From Candidatus Gastranaerophilales bacterium (GTDB taxonomy: Bacteria; Cyanobacteriota; Vampirovibrionia; Gastranaerophilales; Gastranaerophilaceae): a DNA stretch of 64,000 bases. The translations under genes were made by a program, and so were the position numbers. The stretch is from NCBI GenBank assembly GCA_900770525.1, contig CAAHDT010000034.1:39960-103959 (forward strand). Reading direction: 5' to 3'. The notes beneath the pieces are model-generated. The model was not told where the DNA came from. It saw only the letters and a program-made list of their open reading frames with translations, and searched no databases. Position 1 is the first letter of the stretch, and each line of letters starts with the position of its first letter. Of the stretch, positions 8,540 through 16,542 are shown piece after piece.

Positions 8540-9191
8540 TTACTACCTTCAACAATCTTTCCCATACTTCAGAAATTTCACCGTTAGCATCGATTGTTTT
8601 CAAAACGCCTTTGTTTTTGTAGTAGTCGATTAAAGGAGCTGTTTCCTTGAAGTATGTATCAAATCTCGATTGAGCTACTTCTCTTGTATCATCTTTTCTT
8701 TGAGTTAATTTTTCACCGCATTTGTCGCAAATACCTTCTTCTTTAGGTGCTTTGAATGCTAAGTTGTAAATTTCTCCACATTTAGGGCAAGAACGGCGGT
8801 TAACAATTCTTTCAACAAGAACGCTTGTATCAATATCGAAATAAATTGCTTTAAATGAAGCAGCGCCATCTTTGTCGATTTCTTCGTTCATTTTTTCTAA
8901 TTCTTCTGCTTGTTCAACGCTTCTTGGAAAACCATCAAGAATGTAACCGTTTTTACAGTCATCTTGAGATAGTCTGTTTTTGATAATACGTGTAACAAGT
9001 TCTACAGGAACTAATTGACCTTTGTCTATATATGCTTTAGCTTCTTTCCCTGCATCTGTTTCGCCTTTGATTTCTGCTCTCAATAAAGAACCAGTATCAA
9101 CGTGTGGAAAGTTTAAATATTCTGATAATTTAGCGGTTTGAGTTCCTTTTCCGCAAGCTGGTGGTCCTAAAAAAATTAATTCTTTTTTCAT
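8532..9191 (-). CDS. adk: Adenylate kinase with zinc-binding lid
   Basis: A 219-residue protein with the P-loop GPPACGKGTQ near residue 9. DTGSLLR follows in the AMP-binding region and LDGFPRS in the core. The lid carries four cysteines (CPKC...CDKC), so it is the zinc-stabilised long form typical of many Gram-positive and deep-branching bacteria. It interconverts ATP + AMP and 2 ADP. An AGAGGAGAA ribosome site precedes the ATG. It is followed with an 8-bp overlap by map. Confidence 0.96.
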   Translation of the reverse strand: MKKELIFLGPPACGKGTQTAKLSEYLNFPHVDTGSLLRAEIKGETDAGKEAKAYIDKGQLVPVELVTRIIKNRLSQDDCKNGYILDGFPRSVEQAEELEKMNEEIDKDGAASFKAIYFDIDTSVLVERIVNRRSCPKCGEIYNLAFKAPKEEGICDKCGEKLTQRKDDTREVAQSRFDTYFKETAPLIDYYKNKGVLKTIDANGEISEVWERLLKVVND

Positions 9192-9371
9192 AATAAAAGT
9201 TCTCCTCTTTTTCTATACAATCCTGAGTTAATCATACATCAACCGCTTAACAAATTCAATAAGTTGATATTTTACAATTCTTAAGAAACCTTTTTAATTC
9301 AGCAATTTTTAGCTAGAAAAATTGTTTATAAAAGTATAAGGGGATATAACTAACTTAAAGGGGATTTTACG

Positions 9372-10745
9372 ATGGTTAACATAAGCAAAGCAAGACAATT
9401 TTTAAAGTTGCAAAATTTTACGCAAAAATTAATGTCTACTCTTCCCAAAATGGAAGGTGCAAGCGGAAGTGTTCATTTGAGTAAAACACAGTTAGAGATA
9501 ATTGGTGAAAGTAATGGCAAAGGGACAAAAGAAATTATTTCTCAAATTTTGTCCGGAACAAAGAATCCGTCAGTAGATATCGCATATAAATCAAAATCAA
9601 ATTATTCAATTGCAGGCTTACGAATAAAAGATGGTCGAAAGGTTGTTGGGTCTGGTGCAATTTCGATTGTAAATCCGAATTCAGAAAATGCAGTTGTAAA
9701 GTATCGAGCTTCTTTTGGGAAAAAATCAAAACTTGCATATGCGAACGGTTTTTTTGATGCCGGTGTTCCTGCAGATAGTCGAGATTTTTCTATGGGCTTT
9801 GTTCGCCGAAATGGTAAAATCACAAGTCATGCTGCAATAGGTGAAAGTACAGAACATCACCTTAAGCTAGATGAAGATAAGTTGCTAAATATGGCGGCTG
9901 AATCTAAATCGCCATTCTTAAGACAATTGGCTGATGAGCTTAATGGTCTACAAATTAATTTGCAGTCAAATGTTAATAGTATTAGCAGGAGGGTGCGCAG
10001 AACTTTGGGTTTAGGAGCTCAAGATGCTGAACAAGCTGTTGCTGAAAGTTCCAAGGCAAATGCTCCAAAAGTCCATCATTATGGCAAACACAAAATAAAA
10101 AGATATTTGTATCATATGACTAGTGAAAAAAATTATCAAAGCATGTTACGTGATGGAAAAATTCATGTTACAGATGATGCCCATATGAATGAACAGGGCA
10201 TTTTTATGACAGATTTACAAAATCTGTTGAAACGTTGGAGATATTCAAAGGACTGGTCGCAAGACGATATAAAGATGAATTTGTCACTTGCGCTTTTAGG
10301 GCAAGTATCAAAAAGTGGCAATAAAATAGTTTGCCTTAGAATTCCAACTGCCGCATTAGACCATGATTTACTAAAAATCAGAAGTCAAAATAGATTGTTT
10401 AGAGGGCGTTCTGCAATGCAAAAGTGGTCTATTCCTAAAATATATGCACATAAAGTAGATGGCGCTCCGGCAGTAGAAGCTGGACGTTATAAACAAAGGA
10501 AAGAAGCTCTCGAATATATTTATCCACAAGAAATACCTATGGACAATGTTGAATTGGTTGGTAGGGCTGATGTAGATATCGAAAAGCGTTTTAATACTTG
10601 CGGCATGGACATTAAGGATGTATTTTCAGAAAACAATCAAACTTCTGCGGTAATGAATGTATTCAGAAATTTGTTTAGCAATCAGCCGGAAGAAAAAGCT
10701 GTCAAAAATTTCATGTGGGAATATTTGAATAATTCTAAAAAATAA
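9372..10745 (+). CDS. Lineage-specific protein with ADP-ribosyltransferase-like C-terminal domain
   Basis: A 457-residue protein with no recognisable family in its first 235 residues, which look like a soluble beta-rich domain followed by a helical linker. The region from about 243 to 400 resembles a DarT/RNA 2'-phosphotransferase-type ART fold. It opens with YLYHMTSEKNYQSMLRDGKI, the usual 'h-H-hT...-h..Il..G-h' start. It continues with GIFMTDLQ and VCLRIPT, and ends with a Glu-rich strand EALEYIYPQEIP, where the ART catalytic Glu normally lies (E381 or E387). If this is right, the protein would transfer ADP-ribose from NAD to an unknown target. It has its own ribosome site (AAGGGGATTT) and no partner gene nearby. 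Function is inference. Confidence 0.5.
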   Translation: MVNISKARQFLKLQNFTQKLMSTLPKMEGASGSVHLSKTQLEIIGESNGKGTKEIISQILSGTKNPSVDIAYKSKSNYSIAGLRIKDGRKVVGSGAISIVNPNSENAVVKYRASFGKKSKLAYANGFFDAGVPADSRDFSMGFVRRNGKITSHAAIGESTEHHLKLDEDKLLNMAAESKSPFLRQLADELNGLQINLQSNVNSISRRVRRTLGLGAQDAEQAVAESSKANAPKVHHYGKHKIKRYLYHMTSEKNYQSMLRDGKIHVTDDAHMNEQGIFMTDLQNLLKRWRYSKDWSQDDIKMNLSLALLGQVSKSGNKIVCLRIPTAALDHDLLKIRSQNRLFRGRSAMQKWSIPKIYAHKVDGAPAVEAGRYKQRKEALEYIYPQEIPMDNVELVGRADVDIEKRFNTCGMDIKDVFSENNQTSAVMNVFRNLFSNQPEEKAVKNFMWEYLNNSKK

Positions 10746-10835
10746 TAAATCTTAAATTTCAATTGAATTTATTCTAAAATTTCGCTTGTAAAAATTTCAT
10801 GCCTATGCAATAATTTTATTGACGAAAGGCTAATC

Positions 10836-11480
10836 ATGGCGAATACTTTAGTTTATTTACTTGATGGAAAAATTTATATAAATTTAACCAATATGTGTAC
10901 AAATGATTGTATTTTTTGCCTTAGAAAAGACAAGGATGATGTTTGTGGGCAAAGGCTGTGGTTAGATTCTGAAAACTATCCTGTAGAAGATGTTTTGACC
11001 CAATTTGATTCTTGTTGTCAGTTCCATTTGTCTTGTTCTCCAGATATCCATCCGGAAATTGTTTTTTGCGGATACGGTGAGCCAATGCTCAAATTAGATT
11101 ACTTGAAGAAAACGGCAAAATATATAAAGGAAAAATATCCGCAAGCGAAGGTTCGTGTTAATACTAACGGGCATGCTAATTTTGCTAACAAAAGAAATGT
11201 TGTACCTGAACTAAAAGGTTTGGTTGATGAGTTTAGTGTGAGTTTGAATGCTCCTACACAAGAAGAGTATGATGAACTTTCTCAACCAAAGTTCTCTGAG
11301 GCATATGATGAAGTTAAAAAATTCATAAAGGCTTGTTCTGATGAAAATATTTCTGTTACTGCAAGCGTCGTCGAAGGGTATAAAGGACGTCACCTTGATT
11401 TAGATTCTTGCAGAAAAATTGCAGAAAGCCTTGGCGCAAAATTCAGAGCAAGAGAATGGATTCAAAACGGTTATTCGTAA
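10836..11480 (+). CDS. TatD-associated radical SAM protein
   Basis: A 214-residue protein opening with LDGKIYINLTNMCTND and the cysteine motif CTNDCIFC, a CxxxCxxC variant with aromatic-then-Cys order typical of radical SAM enzymes that bind a 4Fe-4S cluster. GYGEPML is the SAM-binding GGE-like motif. Further along, RVNTNGHAN and a C-terminal FRAREWIQNG match what I know of the 'TatD-linked rSAM' family. The substrate of that family is not known. No tatD is adjacent in this window. It is followed at short distance by two small lineage-specific genes. Confidence 0.75.
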   Translation: MANTLVYLLDGKIYINLTNMCTNDCIFCLRKDKDDVCGQRLWLDSENYPVEDVLTQFDSCCQFHLSCSPDIHPEIVFCGYGEPMLKLDYLKKTAKYIKEKYPQAKVRVNTNGHANFANKRNVVPELKGLVDEFSVSLNAPTQEEYDELSQPKFSEAYDEVKKFIKACSDENISVTASVVEGYKGRHLDLDSCRKIAESLGAKFRAREWIQNGYS

Positions 11481-11490
11481 AGAGGTTGTT

Positions 11491-11913
11491 ATGCAAGTTC
11501 AAAGCGTTCAACAAAATCAAACAAATTTTGAAGGAAATGTGATTGTTGTCGGGAAAAGAAGTGCAAAACAATTACGCTGCTTTGCCAAACAGTTTAATGA
11601 AATGAAAATTGTTAAAAATTCCCCGTATAATGTCTATATAGCAAATGGTCCAAATACAAAATTTTGGGGGTTGCCCGTTCGTGTATTTGCGACAAGGGGA
11701 AAATACAAAGATAAATGTGAGATTGTTTTTGATGGGGAAAAATCAATACTTAATGCAGAAACGATGAAGGGAGCAATTTTTAGAGCTATCAAAAACGCCC
11801 AAAATAGAGAAAAAATTGCAAATGAAGCTAATAAGGAAAGTGGTTTGAAAAAATATTTTAAAAATTTAACAAACAAGTTAAGTCAAATATTTCCAAGTGG
11901 TGAAGAGGTATAA
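11491..11913 (+). CDS. Small lineage-specific protein, N-terminal NQTNFEG motif
   Basis: I chose the ATG at 11491 because AGAGG lies 6 bp upstream; an upstream in-frame ATG falls inside the radical SAM gene. The 140-residue product begins MQVQSVQQNQTNFEGN and continues as a basic alpha/beta domain. A hydrophilic C-terminal helix contains KKYFKNLTNKLSQIF. No family is recognised. The next gene carries nearly the same N-terminal motif, so the two are probably related in targeting if not in fold. Confidence 0.7.
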   Translation: MQVQSVQQNQTNFEGNVIVVGKRSAKQLRCFAKQFNEMKIVKNSPYNVYIANGPNTKFWGLPVRVFATRGKYKDKCEIVFDGEKSILNAETMKGAIFRAIKNAQNREKIANEANKESGLKKYFKNLTNKLSQIFPSGEEV

Positions 11914-11916
11914 ATA

Positions 11917-12234
11917 GTGTTAGTAAGTACAATTAACAATCAAACAAATTTTACCGGAGCATTTAAAATTGCTCAAAATATAAAACCTAAAACAAAGGCA
12001 AATTTTTACAAGGTTATGGATGACATTTATTTGGATGCAAAACCTTATGATATTATTGTAAAAAAACATCCGGAAAATAAAAACTTTTTAACTATTACGG
12101 CTCAAAATACTAAAAAACCAAGTGAAAATTATTCTATTTGGATTCATAGTTTTATGGAAAGAATTCCATCATTAAGAGATGCCGTGAAAGGTACAATGCG
12201 AGGATACGAAGAAAAATTTGATATATTTATATAA
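11917..12234 (+). CDS. Small lineage-specific protein, N-terminal NNQTNFTG motif
   Basis: A 105-residue protein with a GTG start, chosen for the GAAGAGG ribosome site about 9 bp upstream. It starts only 3 bp after the previous gene. The N-terminus MLVSTINNQTNFTGAF closely matches that of its neighbour. The rest is a small mixed alpha/beta protein with many Lys and Asn. No known domain is recognised. The tandem arrangement suggests co-expression with the 11491 gene. Confidence 0.65.
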   Translation: MLVSTINNQTNFTGAFKIAQNIKPKTKANFYKVMDDIYLDAKPYDIIVKKHPENKNFLTITAQNTKKPSENYSIWIHSFMERIPSLRDAVKGTMRGYEEKFDIFI

Positions 12235-12287
12235 CGAAATTTTATAACGATACATAAAAAACTAAAACAAAAAGAAAGGACGATTAA

Positions 12288-14447
12288 ATGAACAATCTAG
12301 ACAAAATTATGAAACCAAAATCGATTGCGGTTGTCGGTGCTTCTACCAAAGAACATACTATCGGTTCCGATATTATGAAAAGATTACAAGAATACAAATT
12401 TAACGGAAAAATTTATCCGGTAAACCCAAAAGGTGGAATTATCGAAGGGCTTCAAGCTTATACTAACGTAAACGAAATCCCTGGTGATGTAGATTTGGCT
12501 ATTATCGTTGTTAATGCAAAATTTGTATTGTCAACAATTGACCAATGCCACGAAAAGGGGATTAAAGGTTTATGTATCATCACAGCAGGTTTCAAAGAAA
12601 CCGGTGCTGAAGGTGCTGAAGTTGAAAAACAATTGTTAGCAAAAGTTAGAGAATATGGCATGAGATGTGTTGGTCCTAACTGCTTAGGTGTTGTAAACAC
12701 TCACCCTGATGTTAGAATGGACGGATGTTTCGCTGAATCACTTCCTGAAAGAGGAAACATTGGTTTCGTTTCTCAATCAGGCGCTTTAGGGGGCGGTATT
12801 TTGAACATCTTGAAAGACTTGAACTTAGGTTTTGCTCAATTCATTTCAATTGGTAACCAAGCTGATGTAAACGCTGAAACTGCTCTTGAATATTGGGAAA
12901 ATGAATCAGATGTAGAACAAATTCTTTTATATATGGAATCAATTCAAAACCCTGCTAACTTCAGAAAATTGGCATCAAGAATTACTAAGAAAAAACCTAT
13001 CTTGGCATTGAAATCTGGTAGATCTGCTGCCGGTGCTTCAGCTGCTTCTTCTCACACAGGTTCATTGGCTGGTGCTGATAAAGCTGCTGCTGCATTATTA
13101 CACCAATCAGGTGTTATCAGAGAATTCTCTTTGAAAAACTTGTTTGCTACAGCAAAAGTTTTTGCTAACTGCCCTATTCCTAAGGGTGATAGAGTTGCTA
13201 TTATTACAAACTCAGGTGGTCCTGGTATCATGGCTACAGATGCTGTATGTGAATATGGTATGCAAATGGCTAAAATTTCAGATGAAACTAAAGCTAAGTT
13301 GAGAAGTTTCTTGCCTGCTGCTGCGTCAGTTAAAAACCCTGTTGATATGATTGCTTCAGCTCCAATTGAACACTACAAACAAACATTGGAAACAGTATTG
13401 GCTGATGAAAATGTTGATATGGTTATCACAATTTATCTTCCATTCTTAGGGTTGAAAGATATTGATGTTGCTAAAGCTTTGATGGAAATTAAGGCTGAAC
13501 ATCCTGAAAAACCAATTATCGGCGTATTCATGACTAAGAATGAATTCTTCTCAAAACTTTCTGATATGAATGTTAATATGCCATTCTTTATGTATGCAGA
13601 AGAAGCTGCTGACGGTTTGAACAGATTGAACCAACAAAGATTGTGGATGGAAAGACCTGAAGGCAAAGTTCCTTGCTACGATGTAGATAGAGCTAAAGTT
13701 GAAAGCATTATTAAAAAATCATTGAGCGAAGGTCGTGCACAATTGACAACTCTTGAATCAATTGATGTTCTTCAAGCATACGGTATCAGAGCTTGTAAAT
13801 ATGGTTTGGCAACAAACGAAGAAGAAGTTGTTGAACTTGGTAATTCAATCGGATACCCTGTTGTTATGAAGATGACTTCAAAAACAACTTCACACAAAAC
13901 AGATGTTGGCGGTGTTGTTGTAAACATCAAGTCAGAAGAACAATTGAGAAGAGAATACAAAGGATTACTAGAAAGATTGGAAGCAAAAGGATTGCTTGAA
14001 GGTCTTGAAGGTGTAATTATCCAAGAAATGGTTAAAGGTTCAAGAGAAATGGTTTGTGGTATCGCAACAGACCCTCAATACGGTCCTATGATGATGTTCG
14101 GTTTAGGTGGTGTATTCGTTGAAGTTATGAAAGACGTAACATTCAGAATTGCTCCTCTAACAGATGTTGATGCTATGGATATGATTAAATCAGTTAAAGC
14201 ATACAAATTGTTGGAAGGTGCAAGAGGTACAAAACCTGCTCAAATCGACCAAATTCAAGAAACATTGTTGAGATTATCTCAACTTGTAAATGATTACAAA
14301 TTCATCGATGAATTGGATATTAACCCATTGTTAATCTCTGAAACAACTGGTGAAGGCATTGCAGTTGACGGACGTATCAAAGTTAGACTAGAAGAAGCTA
14401 AAGAAGCTCTTGGATGTGCTGACTGTGCAACTTGCTCTTGCTGCTAG
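12288..14447 (+). CDS. acd: ADP-forming acetate-CoA ligase, fused alpha-beta form
   Basis: A 719-residue protein. The N-terminal CoA-binding domain has IAVVGASTKEHTIG. A succinyl-CoA-ligase-like flavodoxin fold follows with GPNCLGVVN and FVSQSGALGGG. The phospho-histidine loop is SHTGSLAG. The C-terminal ATP-grasp domain (about 480-710) has VVMKMTS and MFGLGGVFVEV. It makes ATP from acetyl-CoA + ADP + Pi, releasing acetate, an energy-saving step in fermenters. Codon choice is noticeably more uniform than in its neighbours, as in highly expressed genes. The last 11 residues hold five cysteines (GCADCATCSCC), which is not a usual part of the family. Confidence 0.93.
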   Translation: MNNLDKIMKPKSIAVVGASTKEHTIGSDIMKRLQEYKFNGKIYPVNPKGGIIEGLQAYTNVNEIPGDVDLAIIVVNAKFVLSTIDQCHEKGIKGLCIITAGFKETGAEGAEVEKQLLAKVREYGMRCVGPNCLGVVNTHPDVRMDGCFAESLPERGNIGFVSQSGALGGGILNILKDLNLGFAQFISIGNQADVNAETALEYWENESDVEQILLYMESIQNPANFRKLASRITKKKPILALKSGRSAAGASAASSHTGSLAGADKAAAALLHQSGVIREFSLKNLFATAKVFANCPIPKGDRVAIITNSGGPGIMATDAVCEYGMQMAKISDETKAKLRSFLPAAASVKNPVDMIASAPIEHYKQTLETVLADENVDMVITIYLPFLGLKDIDVAKALMEIKAEHPEKPIIGVFMTKNEFFSKLSDMNVNMPFFMYAEEAADGLNRLNQQRLWMERPEGKVPCYDVDRAKVESIIKKSLSEGRAQLTTLESIDVLQAYGIRACKYGLATNEEEVVELGNSIGYPVVMKMTSKTTSHKTDVGGVVVNIKSEEQLRREYKGLLERLEAKGLLEGLEGVIIQEMVKGSREMVCGIATDPQYGPMMMFGLGGVFVEVMKDVTFRIAPLTDVDAMDMIKSVKAYKLLEGARGTKPAQIDQIQETLLRLSQLVNDYKFIDELDINPLLISETTGEGIAVDGRIKVRLEEAKEALGCADCATCSCC

Positions 14448-14465
14448 TAATTTATAACGAATTGC

Positions 14466-14497
14466 AAAAAGACCGTTTTTATAAGCGGTCTTTTTGT
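14466..14497 (+). terminator. Intrinsic terminator after acd
   Basis: AAAAAGACCG pairs with CGGTCTTTTT across a 10-nt loop and is followed by T-rich sequence. Confidence 0.9.
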
Positions 14498-14536
14498 TTT
14501 CTGATATTTATATATACCCCAAAGGAGATGATAGAT

Positions 14537-14779
14537 ATGATAAAAATTTACCCTAGAGTTAATTCTGTTATTGGTGCGACAATGGATAGAATTTATGTTC
14601 GCCGACACAATGGAAAAAGCACAGATGCTATTTCTAATAGATTTTATGAAAAATTAGTTTCAGAATCAGGATCATCTACAAATAATTTGGTAACAATCTT
14701 TAAAAATTGGAAAAAAGCATATAACGCCAATTTAAGGAAAAATATGATGATTTCTAAAATCAATGAAATGTTTAAATAA
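14537..14779 (+). CDS. Small basic hypothetical protein
   Basis: An 80-residue protein starting at the ATG at 14537, 10 bp after AAAGGAG; an in-frame ATG at 14528 lies too close to that site. It is basic (many Lys and Arg) and probably all-helical towards the C-terminus. It has no signal peptide and no known domain. It sits between two terminators, so it is its own small transcription unit. Confidence 0.6.
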   Translation: MIKIYPRVNSVIGATMDRIYVRRHNGKSTDAISNRFYEKLVSESGSSTNNLVTIFKNWKKAYNANLRKNMMISKINEMFK

Positions 14780-14785
14780 AAATAA

Positions 14786-14820
14786 GAACTGGCACGTTAA
14801 ATCACGCTCCAGTTCCTTTT
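14786..14820 (+). terminator. Intrinsic terminator
   Basis: GAACTGG (14786-14792) pairs with CCAGTTC (14809-14815), followed by CTTTTCTTT. Confidence 0.75.
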
Positions 14821-14902
14821 CTTTAGAAGTAGAAACGTATGGTGCGCACACTTGCGCACCGAGTTTTTTAGTGAAGCACCACAAAGAGCTTTTGTTCCTT
14901 CA

Positions 14903-14940
14903 TTTCTTTTCCTTTTTTTGCGATGAAAAAGGAAAAGAAA
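14903..14940. repeat. Perfect 15-bp inverted repeat, 8-nt spacer
   Basis: TTTCTTTTCCTTTTT (14903-14917) is exactly mirrored by AAAAAGGAAAAGAAA (14926-14940). The arms are homopurine/homopyrimidine. It has no T tail in either direction that would make it a plain terminator. Confidence 0.7.
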
Positions 14941-15075
14941 CGGAAGCAAAGAAAAGGAAAACTCGCGATTAAAATGAACGAGTCATCAGAAACTACGTTT
15001 CCGAACCTTCCTTTTAATAAGAATAGCAAAGAATTTATATTGGGTAGATATTTTGTCTACCATTATTGTTATATC

Positions 15076-15232
15076 GTCATTCCGAACTTGTTTCGGCATC
15101 TAGCCACTGGCGAGATTTTACCGTGGTCGGATTGTTCTTTGAGTGTCGTAACTGCTTAACGTGGGCTAGATCCTGAATAAGATAAAATCTACGCCGTTAA
15201 AACGGCTTGATTTCTAATCTTTTCAGGATGAC
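15076..15232. repeat. Palindromic intergenic repeat element
   Basis: The outer ends GTCATTCC (15076) and GGATGAC (15226) are near-perfect inverted copies. Inside are the matched arms ATCTAGC-CAC and GTGGGCTAGAT, a CCGAA/TTCGG hairpin, and GCCGTT/AACGGC. This layout is like the dispersed palindromic elements found between genes in many bacteria. Only one copy is seen in the window. Confidence 0.55.
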
Positions 15233-15400
15233 ATGTTTGTGTAAAACAGTGAAGTAGGGTGGCGAAAAGCGTGAGCGGTTCCCACCTTTTCGCTGGGGAG
15301 TTCTCGCAAAAACTTAAAACCAAAACTCATCTAAATAAACCATTAATTTCATTGAAAGTTTTGATATACTTTCGGGATATAGTAGTTAGAGGATATTACA

Positions 15401-16522
15401 ATGAACCAAACTTCAAAGTTAGATAATGAGCTTGCACAATATCGGCAGAATTTTTATAGAATATATCATTCAAAAATTATTCCGATTTTTGCCGAGTTTG
15501 AGAAGGAGCGAAGTAAACAACTAACTTGGCTTGTAATTCTTTTGATTATTGTAGTAATAATATTGTGTACGATAGCCTCGCTTGTTTTTTCTTGTTTGTT
15601 CACTGATCACTTTATTGCATTTGCATTTTGTCCGTATTTTGTAGTTTTAGGGATTGTGGCTGGCTATTTTATAATTACGTCTACAAATTCAGGTTTCATA
15701 AAAAAGTTAAAAGTATCTTGTATGCAAAAAGTTACAGAAGCTTTTGGAAATATGAAGTGGTATGACCAGTATAAATTAATTTCAGAAAAAGATTTATCAA
15801 TATCGCAAATATTTGCGATGTTTAATCGCAGAAAATCTTATGATTCATTTAAGGGAACTTACAAAGGAGTAGATTTTGAGATAGAAGAATCTTGTCTGCA
15901 ATACGAAACCGGTTCTGGTAGTCGTAGAACTACTTTTGATGTTTTTCGTGGTGTTATTATAAAGGTTCCTGCAAATAAAACGGTAAGAGGAATAACTATT
16001 GTTGCGACTAAAGGTGACAAAAATATAAGAAACCGAGATGTTACATTTGGAATAGTTCTTTTTGCTATATTTCTACAATGTTTGCGTTTCGCGTCATATG
16101 AAACTCTTCCTATTGCTATTGTTATTGGGATTGCTATTGTTGCAATTGTGTTTTTTGTTTCTAAATTATTCTCTAGAAACTCTGATGTAGGATTAAATGA
16201 AATAAAACTTGAAGACCCTGAATTCAGTAAAAAATATAGAGTATATTCTGCGGATCAAGTTGAAGGAAGATACTTGGTGACACCTGCATTTATGGAAAGG
16301 TTTAAGAATTTGCAGACAGCATTTGGTTCAAAGAATGCAAAATGTTCTTTTTATAAAGATAGTTTAATCTTTGCAATTTCTACCAAAAAGAATTTGTTTG
16401 AAATTGGTAATTTATTTCATAGTTTGGAAAATCCAAAGCAAATGACAGAGTTTTTCAATGAATTGTCATCAATCTTGGCACTTATTGATTACTTCAAGTT
16501 AGACGAAAAAACATGGTTGTAA
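15401..16522 (+). CDS. DUF3137-like membrane protein, copy 1
   Basis: A 373-residue protein. Residues 1-40 are soluble. Two closely spaced membrane segments follow (about 42-68 and 75-95). A cytoplasmic domain contains YDSFKGTYKGVDFEIEE, the 'G.Y.gv..ei.E' pattern of DUF3137. Two more hydrophobic segments lie near residues 215-260. A conserved C-terminal domain starts LEDPEFSKKYRVY. Function is unknown for the family. The next gene is a paralogue whose C-terminal 100 residues are almost identical while the first part has diverged. Confidence 0.7.
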   Translation: MNQTSKLDNELAQYRQNFYRIYHSKIIPIFAEFEKERSKQLTWLVILLIIVVIILCTIASLVFSCLFTDHFIAFAFCPYFVVLGIVAGYFIITSTNSGFIKKLKVSCMQKVTEAFGNMKWYDQYKLISEKDLSISQIFAMFNRRKSYDSFKGTYKGVDFEIEESCLQYETGSGSRRTTFDVFRGVIIKVPANKTVRGITIVATKGDKNIRNRDVTFGIVLFAIFLQCLRFASYETLPIAIVIGIAIVAIVFFVSKLFSRNSDVGLNEIKLEDPEFSKKYRVYSADQVEGRYLVTPAFMERFKNLQTAFGSKNAKCSFYKDSLIFAISTKKNLFEIGNLFHSLENPKQMTEFFNELSSILALIDYFKLDEKTWL

Positions 16523-16542
16523 GATTTAATGGAGGATATAAA

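Larger units (their letters stand above)
14821..15400. other. Gene-free region with palindromic sequence
   Basis: About 580 bp without a convincing gene. Short open frames here lack ribosome sites and family likeness. It holds a 15-bp perfect inverted repeat (14903-14940), a palindromic repeat element (15076-15232), and then unremarkable AT-rich sequence up to the DUF3137 pair, which starts at 15401. Confidence 0.6.

Noticed and set aside
14763..15159. Two overlapping short plus-strand frames after the 14537 gene
   Set aside because: They cross a terminator, a perfect inverted repeat and a palindromic element, with low-complexity Lys/Glu or aromatic sequence and no ribosome site.
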